Below are positions 22,975 through 33,435 of a DNA stretch of 64,000 nt, in pieces. Position 1 is the first letter of the stretch. Each line of letters starts with the position of its first letter. The notes under the pieces are model-generated. The model saw only the letters and a program-made list of their open reading frames with translations. It did not search any database and had not been told where the DNA came from. The DNA lies in the NCBI RefSeq assembly GCF_023016265.1, contig NZ_CP095412.1, forward strand, positions 310,001 through 374,000, given 5' to 3'. A program made the translations under genes and the position numbers. This DNA is from Blastococcus sp. PRF04-17. Its GTDB lineage: Bacteria > Actinomycetota > Actinomycetes > Mycobacteriales > Geodermatophilaceae.

Positions 22975-24738
22975 TCAGCGCAGGTCGGCGACCCGCCGGG
23001 TGAAGCCGGCGACCGGACGCCGCTCCCGACGCACGCCCACCGCCAGCAGCGCGCTGCCCACCACCAGCGCCGCGGCCAGCGGCCACGGCAGCGCGCGGGC
23101 GGTGAAGCCCACGGCCAGGGCGAGCGCCGTGCCGGCGCCCACCATCAACGGCGCCCGGAGGCCGTAGCGGGCGCCGGCCACCATCACCAGCCCGGCCGCG
23201 GTCAGCACGCACACGGCGCGGGCGCCGTCCGACACCACGACCGCGAGCACGCCGGACGGGACCGCCGCGACCAGGAGCCCCGGCCCCCACGCCGGCCACG
23301 AGGCGTCGCGGCGCAGCGCCGGGCCCGAGGCGACGAGGAGTGCGGCCGCGGCCGGCAGCGAATACCACTCGACGGCCGCCAGGCCCGCCGCCCCGGCGGA
23401 GATCCAGAAGGCCAGCACCAGCAGCGCGGCGCCGATCCGCCGTGCTGCGGCGTCGTCCTCGCTCTGCCGCGTGCCGGTCCGCCATGCCCAGCCGAGGGTG
23501 AACGCGCCCTGGACCGCCAGGACGATCGCCAGGGTCGACGGCTGCCGCTCCGCCAGCAGCACCAGCGCGGCCGCGACGGCACACAGCGCCGCGGCGCGGG
23601 CCGTCGCCCGCCGGCTGTCGCGCTCCAGTTCGGCGCCGACCGCCATCGCGCCGGCGTAGAGGGCGGTGAGCGCGACGGCCGCGCCGTCGGGGGAGAGCAG
23701 CCCGTCGGGCAGCGCGAGCAGCGCGGCGCCGGCGAGGCAGAGGACCGCCACCGGCAGCGAGACCGGCCGGTCGTCGGGCCGGCGGACCGCCACGACGACG
23801 GTCGGCACCGCGGTCAGCACGAGCAGCAGGCACAGCTCCGACCACCGGGCGTCCAGCAGCAGCTGCGCGACGCAGAGCGACGCCATGACCGTGCCCGCCG
23901 CCAGTGCCGCCGGCAGGAACAGGCCACGCCGCCAGCCGGTCAGCGTCGCCGCGGCCGTGTTGGCGATCAGCACCCCGGCGTAGCCGGTGAGCGTCATGGC
24001 GAGGAAGCCCAGCGACGACAACGCTCCGGTCGTCGCCACCCCGGCCACGACGCCGGCGACGACCGGCACCAGGCGCGGCGGGCCCAGCAGCGGCTCGAGT
24101 GCCGCGCGCAGCCGCGCGACCAGCAGCCCGAAGGCCGCGGCGATCATGAGTGCCGCCGACAGCCACCGCTCGGCGCCGTCGTCCGCCCACGCGCTCGACG
24201 AGCCGCCGACCACCCCCGTCAGCCACCACGGGGCGGCGGTGATCAGGGCGGTCCGGGCCACCAGGCGCCGACCGAACAGCGCGATCGCCAACCCGACCAG
24301 CGCCACGCACAGCACGACGACGGTGTGCAGCACCGCCGGTACCGCGTCGAGCCCCCGGAGGACGGCGAGCTGCGCCGCGATCCACGAGGCCAGCGGCCAG
24401 GCGGCCGTGGTCGGTGCGAGCAGGCGCAGCCCGAGGAAGACCAGCGCGAGGACGGCGACCGGCAGCCGGTCGCCGGCGGGGGACGGACCGCCCGGAGCGC
24501 TCCCGGCCAGCGCCAGGCCCGCCGCGCAGGCCGCCAGCGCCTCCTGCGAGCTGCGCAGCCGGGTCCGGGCGGCACCCAGCGCGGTCACGCCGGCGACGGC
24601 GGCCAGCGCCAGCAGCAGCAGCCGGATGCCGAGGCCGCCGTAGGCCGATGCCACCGCCGCCCCCGCGCTCACCAGGAGGACGGCGCCCACGGCGAGCAGG
24701 ACCTGGGGCGGCCGCGCTGTCTCGACCGGCTGGCTCAC
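22975..24738 (-). CDS. Multi-pass membrane protein, paralogue of the upstream gene (SCO7613 C-terminal-domain type)
   Basis: A 587-residue protein made almost entirely of hydrophobic alanine/leucine/valine segments, 15 or more likely membrane spans, with arginine-rich short loops. I recognise no catalytic motif. The C-terminal part (EWYSLPAAAALLVASGPALR, SWPAWGPGLLVAAVPSG, then further helices and a basic tail) matches the end of the gene upstream (EAYTLPAAAGLLLIALPSLR, SWAAEGAAAGVALLPSA), so the two are tandem paralogues. The layout resembles the large actinobacterial proteins annotated by an SCO7613 C-terminal domain. The GTG start at 24738 has GGGAGG upstream. No function can be given. Confidence 0.75.
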   Translation of the reverse strand: MSQPVETARPPQVLLAVGAVLLVSAGAAVASAYGGLGIRLLLLALAAVAGVTALGAARTRLRSSQEALAACAAGLALAGSAPGGPSPAGDRLPVAVLALVFLGLRLLAPTTAAWPLASWIAAQLAVLRGLDAVPAVLHTVVVLCVALVGLAIALFGRRLVARTALITAAPWWLTGVVGGSSSAWADDGAERWLSAALMIAAAFGLLVARLRAALEPLLGPPRLVPVVAGVVAGVATTGALSSLGFLAMTLTGYAGVLIANTAAATLTGWRRGLFLPAALAAGTVMASLCVAQLLLDARWSELCLLLVLTAVPTVVVAVRRPDDRPVSLPVAVLCLAGAALLALPDGLLSPDGAAVALTALYAGAMAVGAELERDSRRATARAAALCAVAAALVLLAERQPSTLAIVLAVQGAFTLGWAWRTGTRQSEDDAAARRIGAALLVLAFWISAGAAGLAAVEWYSLPAAAALLVASGPALRRDASWPAWGPGLLVAAVPSGVLAVVVSDGARAVCVLTAAGLVMVAGARYGLRAPLMVGAGTALALAVGFTARALPWPLAAALVVGSALLAVGVRRERRPVAGFTRRVADLR

Positions 24739-24778
24739 GACCGCCTCCCTCCCGATGGCCCGAGGCGCCCCCACCGTA

Positions 24779-24792
24779 GGGCGGGCCCGCCC
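24779..24792. terminator. Short GC palindrome between the paired membrane-protein genes
   Basis: GGGCGGGCCCGCCC is a perfect 14-base palindrome in the 67-base gap after the upstream membrane gene. It could form a weak hairpin, but with almost no loop; its role is uncertain. Confidence 0.3.
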
Positions 24793-24805
24793 CCGGGGCA
24801 CGCGC

Positions 24806-26957
24806 TCAGCGCATCTGGGCCACCCAGGCGACCGCCTCGCGGGCCTGCTGGCGCCGGCGCTCGTAGGTGGCGCCCACGACGAGCAGCAGCAGCCCGGCGG
24901 CGCCCAGCGTGATCCAGCGGGGCAGCAGGGGCGCGTAGGGCGACAGGCGGCCGACCACCACTCCGAGCAGCGCACCGGTGCCGAGCAGGAACGGTGCCTG
25001 GCGGTGCAGCAGCGTGCCGGCCACGGCCAGCGCCGCGGCGGCGCCGACGACCAGCACCAGCCGGAGCGCCGTCGGGTCGGCGACGACCACGAACGCCGAC
25101 GGCAGCAGCGCCACGCCGGCGGCGGCACCCTCGGCCGCCCAGGACCGCGCGCCGGCCCGGAGGGAGGGGAGCGCGATCAGGAGGAGCCCGGCAGCGGCGG
25201 GCAGCGTGTAGGCCTCCGGCGTTCCCACACCGGCGCCGCCCACCGCGATCCAGCTCGCCGCCACCAGGTCGGCGACGGCCACGACCGCGACCGGCCACCG
25301 CCCGGCCACCAGCGCATAGCAGCCGGCCGCGACGCCGGCCACCGTGAGCTGCAGGCCCACCTGGCCCCATGCTCCGGCCGACGCGGTGACCGCTCCCGCC
25401 GTCGCGCCCGCGGCCGCACCGGCCCACGTGCACACCCACTCCTCGGGCCGGCCGGTGCGCAGCGTGGCGACGGCGAAGGCGGCAGCAGCCAGGAGGGCCA
25501 GCAGCAGCCCGGCGACAGTCGACGGCAGGACGTCGTCGGCACGGGCCAGCAGGACCGCCACGTAGGGCGCGCCGAGCGCGACCGCGGTCGCCTGGCCGCG
25601 CAGTCGCGGCAGGCGGACCGCGGCCACCGTCGCCGGCACGACACCGCACAGCGCGACCAGGGCCAGCTCGGCGTACCGGGCGTCGTCGGCCAGTCGCGCG
25701 CCGGGCAGCAGCACCAGGACCGCTCCGGCCGCGACCAGCAGCGCGACCAGGCCCGGACGCCGGGACACCAGCGCCCCGGCGGTCAGCAGTGCCAGCCCGA
25801 GGCCGGCGGCGAGCAGCGGCCCGGCGTCCCCGGTCGTGGCCAGCGAACCGGCCAGCGCCGCCCCGAGGACGACACCGACGCCGCCGGGCACGACCTCCGG
25901 GAACCGGGACCCGCTCCGGACGGCAGCGAGGGCGGCTGCCCCGGCGAGGGCGAGGACGCCGGTCGCGGCCCACGACTCGGCCGGGTCGGCGCCGAAGGCG
26001 CTGCCGAGGCCGAGCAGGACCCCCACCGCGGTCCACAGGCCGGCGAGCACCCGCGCGAGCGGCCCGACCGACCGCCGCACCGCCCGGGCGGCGACGACGT
26101 CCGCAGCGGCCACCGCGAGAGCGACCGCCGCGCCCACCGGGCCGATGAGCAGCTTCCCGGTCAGCGCCAGGAAGGGCAGTGGCTGGGCGGCGAGCAGGGC
26201 GACCACCGGCCAGGTCACCGTGCTGCGGGTCAGCCGGGCGAGGGCGAGGGCGGCGCCCAGGACGACCGCGCAGGAGATCGCCCACCAGCCGCGCAGCTGC
26301 ACGTCCTCGATCGCGAAGAGGCCCAGGGCCCGGGCGGCGGCGAGGTCGACGACGAGGAGCGCGGCGCCGGCGGCGGCGAGGGCCTCCTCGGTGGCGCGCA
26401 GCCCGCGGCGCGGTGAACGCGGAGACGCCGCAGGCCAGGGCCGTGGCGGTCAGCATCACGGCGACCTGGAACACCGGCCCGAAGCGGGTCCACGCCCACG
26501 CGACGAAGGTGACCGCCGCGGCCACGACCAGCAGCGCGCCGAGACCGCCCAGGACCTGCTGCGGGGCGATCCGCCGCCGGGGCGGCCGGGCGGGCGGGCT
26601 CCACGGCGGCGGGGGAGGCGGACCGGCCAGGGGCGGAGGGGGCGACGTCACCCGGGGCGGCGTCGCCCGGGGCGGCGTCGCCCGGGGCGGCGGGACCGAG
26701 GCGTGCTGCGGGGGCGCCCACCCCGGGGCGCCGACCGGCACCGATGCCGCCCAGGGAGCGGCCGCGCGCAGCGACGCCAGGAGCTGGTCGCGGTCGCGGG
26801 CGAGGTCGGCCATGGTGGCGCCGATCCGCGCCACGACCTCGGCGGCGTGCGCGGCGGCCGGCAGGCCGCAGTTCGGGCACGGGCCGGGCCCGGTGTCGCC
26901 GGTGGGCCGTCCGCAGACGGGGCAGGGCAGGCCCCACGCGCTGCCGGGCGGGTTCAT
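24806..26957 (-). pseudogene. Zinc-ribbon multi-pass membrane protein (SCO7613 C-terminal-domain type), frameshifted
   Basis: Begins MNPPGSAWGLPCPVCGRPTG with a four-cysteine zinc ribbon (CPVC, then CPNC), then a coiled helix (AEVVARIGATMADLARDRDQ), a proline-rich linker with tandem repeats, a basic patch (ARPPRRRIAPQQVL) and about 20 membrane segments. The first 185 residues are in one frame up to ATALACGVSAFTA; the rest, from about LRATEEALAAAGAALLVVDL to the stop, is in another. Removing one base near 26404-26412 restores about 716 residues. The C-terminal half is homologous to the next gene downstream. Large actinobacterial proteins with this plan exist, but the function is unknown. Confidence 0.75.
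26649..26693. repeat. Three 15-base tandem repeats in a proline-rich linker
   Basis: Three adjacent near-identical units of the form CGCCCGGGGCGGCGT encode PPRAT, PPRAT and PPRVT in the linker between the zinc ribbon and the membrane part of the minus-strand gene. The first unit differs at one base and the last at its final base. Confidence 0.85.
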
Positions 26958-27073
26958 GCGCGCATCCTGGCCTCCCGGCGGCCGGAACGGGACGGTTTCC
27001 ACGACGTGGCGCTCCGCCGGGTGATGCCGCCGAAGTCACCGTCACGTCGTTCGGGTTATCGGCGCCGAGCGCT

Positions 27074-27079
27074 TACCCT
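27074..27079 (+). promoter_or_regulatory. Leaderless -10 element of the ABC-F gene
   Basis: TACCCT ends seven bases before the GTG start, the spacing expected when transcription starts at the start codon. TTCGGG 18 bases upstream could be a weak -35. No ribosome binding site precedes the GTG. Confidence 0.5.
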
Positions 27080-27086
27080 GGGATCA

Positions 27087-28688
<1,602 letters not shown>

Positions 28689-28860
28689 CCGGAGACGGTC
28701 CACGCCGTTCCCTTTCACCTGGCCCCGCTTCGTCGGGTGGGTGATCATGGGCCCGAGATGCCGTGGTCACCGGGACCGCGGCACCAGTGGACGGACTGCC
28801 ACGCCGGGCCGCGACTCCGCCCGGCGCTGGCATGGGCCGGCGGCGACACGGAGGGGAGTC

Positions 28861-29088
28861 ATGGCCGACTCGAGCACTGCGGATCTCGGCAAGGGCAAGC
28901 GCATCACGGGCGGGGACAGGTCGTCGCTGGCCGACGACCTGCGCAAGCGCTACGACGGCGGCGAGAGCATCCGGTCCCTGGCCACCTCCACGAACCGCTC
29001 CTACGGGTTCGTGCACCGGCTGCTTTCGGAGTCCGGGGCGACCCTGCGCAGCCGCGGAGGAGCCAACCGGAATAGTAAGAAGGCGTGA
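28861..29088 (+). CDS. Small helix-turn-helix protein (75 residues)
   Basis: A short basic DNA-binding protein. The core DDLRKRYDGGESIRSLATST followed by NRSYGFVHRLLSESGATLRS reads as a helix-turn-helix close to the homeodomain-like HTH of small conserved actinobacterial regulators, with the recognition helix NRSYGFVHRLL and a glycine/arginine/lysine tail. The ATG has a GGAGGGGAG site just upstream. Its stop overlaps the following crotonase gene by four bases (GTGA). Proteins of this type are widespread in actinobacteria but I cannot name a target. The 170 bases upstream hold no other gene. Confidence 0.8.
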   Translation: MADSSTADLGKGKRITGGDRSSLADDLRKRYDGGESIRSLATSTNRSYGFVHRLLSESGATLRSRGGANRNSKKA

Positions 29089-29867
29089 CCTCGGGCGAAC
29101 CGGAGAACGACGGCTGGATCAGGACGAGCCGGGACGGCGCCGTCCTCACGGTCACCCTGGACCGTCCTGACCAGCTGAACGCGCAGACACCGGCCACCTG
29201 GTCGGCGCTCGCCGCCGTCGGCGCCGCCCTGGAGGACGACGTCCGGGTGGTCGTCCTGCGGGGTGAGGGGCGGTCCTTCTCGGCGGGGCTGGACCGCGCC
29301 ATGTTCAGCGCCGAGCCCGGCACCACCGGCGGGCTGGGTGACCTCGGCCGGCTGGACGCCGCCGAGGCGCAGGAGCGCATCCGCGGCTACCAGGCCGGGT
29401 TCCGGTGGCTCCGCTCGCCGGGCATCGTGTCCGTGGCCGCCGTGCAGGGCCATGCCATCGGGGCCGGTGCCCAGCTGGCGCTGGCCTGCGACCTGCGGGT
29501 CATGTCCGACGACGCCCAGCTGCGGCTGCCCGAGGCGACGCTCGGGCTGGTCCCCGACCTGACCGGCACCAGCACGCTCACGGAGCTGGTGGGCTACTCC
29601 CGCGCCCTCGAGATCTGCCTGACCGGCCGCGCGGTGCGGGCCGCCGAGGCCCACGCCATCGGGCTGGCCAACGTCGTCGTCCCCGCCGCCGAGCTCGACG
29701 CCACCGTCAGCGACCTCGTCGCCGCTCTCCTGGCACCGCCGGCGGCGGCGAGCCGGGCGACCGCCGCACTGGTGCGCTCCGCCGTCCGCAACGACCCGGC
29801 CACCCAGGACGCGGCCGAGCGGGCCGCCCAGGTACTGCGGCTGCAGGACCTCGTCGCCGGAAACTGA
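29085..29867 (+). CDS. Enoyl-CoA hydratase/isomerase (crotonase) family protein
   Basis: A 260-residue crotonase-fold protein acting on acyl-CoA thioesters. Oxyanion-hole residues lie in GEGRSFSAGLD and HAIGAGAQLALACDLRV. The first catalytic glutamate of true hydratases is replaced (GAGAQ rather than GGGCE), while the second is present in LRLPEATLGLVPDLTGT, where PD is a pattern often seen in isomerase-like members. So hydration activity is doubtful; an isomerase or other crotonase reaction is more likely. The GTG start overlaps the HTH gene stop. Confidence 0.85.
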   Translation: MTSGEPENDGWIRTSRDGAVLTVTLDRPDQLNAQTPATWSALAAVGAALEDDVRVVVLRGEGRSFSAGLDRAMFSAEPGTTGGLGDLGRLDAAEAQERIRGYQAGFRWLRSPGIVSVAAVQGHAIGAGAQLALACDLRVMSDDAQLRLPEATLGLVPDLTGTSTLTELVGYSRALEICLTGRAVRAAEAHAIGLANVVVPAAELDATVSDLVAALLAPPAAASRATAALVRSAVRNDPATQDAAERAAQVLRLQDLVAGN

Positions 29868-29947
29868 CAGGGGGCGCTGCCAGACTCCTCCGGAACAGTC
29901 CGGCCGACGCCGGTGTTGGCCGGTCGACGAGAGGAGGCGGTGTGGAC

Positions 29948-31840
29948 ATGAGCCATCCCATGACCTCCATGTCCGCGATGCGGTCGTTCCGGCGGGATCC
30001 CTCGGTCACGGCCCGGGAGCTGCCGAAGGGCACGGTGCGGCGCGTCCTCGGCATCGCCCGCCCCTACCGGCGCGACCTGACGTTCTTCCTCACCCTCGTG
30101 GTCGGCTCGTCCCTGATCGGGGTGATCACGCCGCTGCTGGCCGGCGACATCATCAACCGCATCGCGGGGCTCGAGGGCACCGCGGGCGGCATCGTGCGCA
30201 TCGCGCTGATCATCGCCGGCCTCGCCGTGCTCGACGCGGTCATCTCGCTGGCCACCCGGTGGTTCTCCGCGCGGATCGGCGAGGGCGTGATCTACGACCT
30301 GCGCAGCCGGGTGTTCGAGCACGTCCAGCGCATGCCGGTCGCCTTCTTCACCCGGACGCAGACCGGAGCCCTGGTCAGCCGCCTGAACAACGACGTCATC
30401 GGCGCCCAGCAGGCGTTCACCTCGACGCTGTCCGGGGTGGTGTCCAACGTGATCGGCCTGGTGCTGACCGCCGGCGTCATGTTCACGCTGTCGTGGCAGA
30501 TCACGCTGCTGTCGCTGGTGATGGTGCCGCTGTTCGTCCTCCCGGCCCGCCGGATCGGCCGCCGGCTGCAGGAGATCACGCGCGAGGCCTACGGACTGAA
30601 CGCGTCGATGAACGCGACCATGACCGAGCGCTTCAACGTCGCCGGCGCCCTGCTGGTGAAGCTCTTCGGCCGTCCGTCGGCGGAGGCCGAGGCGTTCCGG
30701 GGCCGGGCCGCCCGTGTCCGCGACATCGGCGTGCTCTCGGCGATGTACGGGCGGACCTTCTTCACCGCTCTGACGCTGGTCGCGGCGCTGGCCACCGCGC
30801 TGGTCTACGGGCTGGGCGGCTGGCTGGCGTTCACCGGCTCGCTGAGCGCCGGTGACGTCGTGGCGCTCGCGCTGCTGCTGTCGCGCCTGTACGGCCCGCT
30901 CACCGCGCTGGCCAACGTCCGGGTCGACGTGATGAGCGCGATGGTGAGCTTCGACCGGGTCTTCGAGGTGCTCGACCTGGAGCCGATGATCGGCGAGGCC
31001 CCCGACGCGGTGCCGGTCCCGGCCGAGGACCGGTCCATCGAGTTCGACGACGTGTCGTTCAGCTATCCCAGCGCCGCGGACGTGTCGCTCCCGTCGCTGG
31101 AGGAGGTGTCGCTGCCCGAGCACGGCGGCCCCACGGCGGTGCTGCACGGCGTCTCGTTCCGGGTGGAGCCGGGCCGGCTGGTGGCCCTGGTCGGGCACTC
31201 GGGGGCCGGCAAGTCCACGATCGCCAACCTGGTGCCGCGGCTGTACGACGTGACCGCGGGTGCGGTGCGCGTCGGTGGCATCGACGTCCGGCGGGCGACG
31301 CTGGGCTCGCTGCGCGACTCGATCGGCGTGGTCAGCCAGGACGCGCACCTGTTCCACGACACGATCCGCGCCAACCTGCTCTACGCGCGACCGGAGGCGA
31401 GCGAGGACCAGCTGTGGGCCGCGCTCGAGGGCGCCCGCATCGCGGGGCTGGTCCGCTCGCTGCCCGAGGGGCTGGACACCGTCGTCGGCGACCGGGGCTA
31501 CCGGATGTCCGGTGGCGAGAAGCAGCGGCTGGCCATCGCCCGGGTGCTGCTCAAGGCGCCGGGCATCGTGATCCTCGACGAGGCGACCGCGCACCTGGAC
31601 AGCGAGTCCGAGGTGGCCGTGCAGCACGCCCTGGACGCGGCGCTCACCGGCCGCACGTCGCTGGTCATCGCGCACCGGCTGTCCACGATCCGCAGCGCCG
31701 ACCAGATCCTGGTGATCGACGACGGTCGCATCGCGGAGTCGGGGACGCACGCTGAGTTGCTGGCGCTCGGGGGCCGGTATGCCGACCTCTACCGGACGCA
31801 GTTCGCCGACGGCGAGCGTCGAACGGTCGAGGTCGCCTGA
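29948..31840 (+). CDS. ABC exporter with fused permease and ATPase
   Basis: A 630-residue half-transporter of the MsbA/multidrug type that would dimerise in the membrane. Residues 35-320 are the six-helix ABC transmembrane domain type 1 (for example LTFFLTLVVGSSLIGVITPL and RMPVAFFTRTQTGALVSRLN). The ATPase has Walker A VGHSGAGKST, Q-loop VVSQDAHLFHDTIRANLLYA, signature RMSGGEKQRLAIARVLL, Walker B GIVILDEATAHLDSESE and switch LVIAHRLSTI. An acidic insert precedes the ATPase. ATG at 29948 is chosen, ten bases after AGGAGG; a GTG two codons earlier is possible. Substrate unknown. Confidence 0.92.
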   Translation: MSHPMTSMSAMRSFRRDPSVTARELPKGTVRRVLGIARPYRRDLTFFLTLVVGSSLIGVITPLLAGDIINRIAGLEGTAGGIVRIALIIAGLAVLDAVISLATRWFSARIGEGVIYDLRSRVFEHVQRMPVAFFTRTQTGALVSRLNNDVIGAQQAFTSTLSGVVSNVIGLVLTAGVMFTLSWQITLLSLVMVPLFVLPARRIGRRLQEITREAYGLNASMNATMTERFNVAGALLVKLFGRPSAEAEAFRGRAARVRDIGVLSAMYGRTFFTALTLVAALATALVYGLGGWLAFTGSLSAGDVVALALLLSRLYGPLTALANVRVDVMSAMVSFDRVFEVLDLEPMIGEAPDAVPVPAEDRSIEFDDVSFSYPSAADVSLPSLEEVSLPEHGGPTAVLHGVSFRVEPGRLVALVGHSGAGKSTIANLVPRLYDVTAGAVRVGGIDVRRATLGSLRDSIGVVSQDAHLFHDTIRANLLYARPEASEDQLWAALEGARIAGLVRSLPEGLDTVVGDRGYRMSGGEKQRLAIARVLLKAPGIVILDEATAHLDSESEVAVQHALDAALTGRTSLVIAHRLSTIRSADQILVIDDGRIAESGTHAELLALGGRYADLYRTQFADGERRTVEVA

Positions 31841-31886
31841 CCACTACCGTCACTCCTGCACCAGTACCTCAGGAGGAGACGATTCC

Positions 31887-32351
31887 GTGACGGCAGCACA
31901 CCCGGAGGACGCCCGGATCCGGGCCCTCTACGCCGCGTTCCTCGACGGCTGGAACCGGCGCAGCGGCGCGGCGGTGGCGGCCGGGTTCGCCGACGACGGG
32001 GACATCATCGGTTTCGACGGCAGTCATCACCGGGGCAGGCTGTCCATCGCCGCCGATCTCCGGCAGGTCTTCGGCAGCCACCAGACGGCCGCGTACGTCG
32101 GCATCGTCCGGTCCGTGCGGCCGATGGCGCCGGGCGTCGCCGTGCTGCTGGCGCACGCCGGCATGATCCCGCCCGGCGAGAACGACTTCGATCCGCAGCT
32201 GCACACCGTGCACACCCTCGTCGCGGTCGACGAGGGCGGCGGCCGGTGGCGGATCTCGCTGCTGCAGGCGACCCCCGCTGCCTGGCACCAGCACCCCGAC
32301 GCACGCGAGGCGCTGACCGAGGAGCTCCGCGGCCTGCTCGCTCCGCAGTGA
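31887..32351 (+). CDS. SnoaL/NTF2-like (SgcJ/EcaC type) protein
   Basis: A 154-residue protein with the cone-shaped NTF2-like fold pattern: an N-terminal helix pair (EDARIRALYAAFLDGWNRRS), FADDGDIIGFDGSHHRGRLS, then strands such as VAVLLAHAGMIPPG and HTVHTLVAVDEGGGRWRISL. This matches the SgcJ/EcaC family often annotated as oxidoreductases although many have unknown activity. GTG at 31887 is preceded by GGAGGAG. Its stop overlaps the rhodanese start (GTGA), so the two are made together; the biological link is unknown. Confidence 0.8.
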   Translation: MTAAHPEDARIRALYAAFLDGWNRRSGAAVAAGFADDGDIIGFDGSHHRGRLSIAADLRQVFGSHQTAAYVGIVRSVRPMAPGVAVLLAHAGMIPPGENDFDPQLHTVHTLVAVDEGGGRWRISLLQATPAAWHQHPDAREALTEELRGLLAPQ

Positions 32352-33195
32352 GCGTGCTCGTCTCCGCCGCGGAGCTGCTGGCCGCCGAACCTCGGCCGGT
32401 CCTGCTCGACGTCCGCTGGGCGCTGGGGGACGACCGCGGCCGGGAGAAGTACCTCGCGGGTCACCTGCCGGGCGCCGTCTTCGTCGACCTGGAGTCGGAG
32501 CTGGCGGATCCGCCCTCGGCGGAGCAGGGCCGGCACCCCCTGCCGTCGGTGCAGCGACTGCAATCAGCCGCGCGACGGTGGGGCATCCGCGACGGCGACG
32601 CCGTGGTCGCCTACGACGCCACCGGCGGACTGGCGGCGGCGCGGGCATGGTGGCTGCTGCGGTGGGGTGGGCTCCGCGACGTGCGGCTGCTGGACGGCGG
32701 GCTCGACGCGTGGGTGCGGGCGGCGGCGCGCTCGAGAGCGGGGACGTCCGGCCCGAGCCGGGGGACGTCACCCTGACCGGTGGCGGCATGCCGGTGCTGA
32801 CCATCGACGAGGCGGCGGCCCTGCCCGGTTCCGGCGTGCTGCTCGACGCGCGAGCGGGGGAGCGCTACCGGGGCGAGGTCGAGCCGATCGACCCGCGGGC
32901 AGGCCACGTGCCCGGCGCGGTCAGCGCGCCCACCACCGAGAACCTCGCGGCCGACGGCACCTTCCGGCCGGCCGCCGAGCTGGCCGAGCGGTTCGCCGCC
33001 CTGGGCGCGCGCCGCGGGACGACCGTCGGTGTCTACTGCGGCTCCGGTGTGACCGCCGCCCACGAGGTCGCGGCGCTGGCCGCGGCCGGCGTCGAGGCGG
33101 CACTGTGGCCGGGCTCGTGGTCGCAGTGGTCGGCCGACCCGGACCGCCCGGCGGCGACCGGCACCTCGCGGGGCGAACAGGACGATTCGCCCTGA
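32348..33195 (+). pseudogene. Thiosulfate/3-mercaptopyruvate sulfurtransferase (two rhodanese domains), frameshifted
   Basis: Two-domain rhodanese that moves sulfane sulfur to an acceptor. The first domain (LLDVRWALGDDRGREKYLAG, HLPGAVFVDLESELADPPSA, VVAYDATGGLAAARAWWLLR, LLDGGLDAWV) is in one frame and the second, catalytic one (LLDARAGERYRGEVEPIDPR, HVPGAVSAPTTENL, active-site loop VGVYCGSGVTAAHE) in another. Adding one base in the GGG at 32718-32720 restores a 282-residue protein, normal for the family, with its catalytic cysteine intact. The GTG start overlaps the preceding gene. A sequencing error is the simplest reading. Confidence 0.85.
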
Positions 33196-33317
33196 GGGCG
33201 GCTTCAAGGACAGGCCCTCGGGCTCGTGAGTGTGTGCGCGGAAGCCCCGTTTTCGACTGCGGAATGGGGCCTGAGCGCACCCTGTCGACCGCGATCCAGG
33301 ACGCCGATCTTGGCTGA

Positions 33318-33333
33318 GGGGTCGGCTGACCCC
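33318..33333. terminator. Weak hairpin between convergent genes
   Basis: GGGGTC and GACCCC flank a 4-base loop in the 240-base gap between the rhodanese and the convergent DUF881 gene. No T-run. Nothing else is seen in this gap. Confidence 0.4.
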
Positions 33334-33435
33334 ATCCGATCGACCCGTGCGCGCGGCGTCCAGCCCTGTGTCCCCGACGCGGCCGTCAGCGACGGGCCGG
33401 GTGGGCGGCCCGGCAATCGCTGGCGACGTCGTCCG

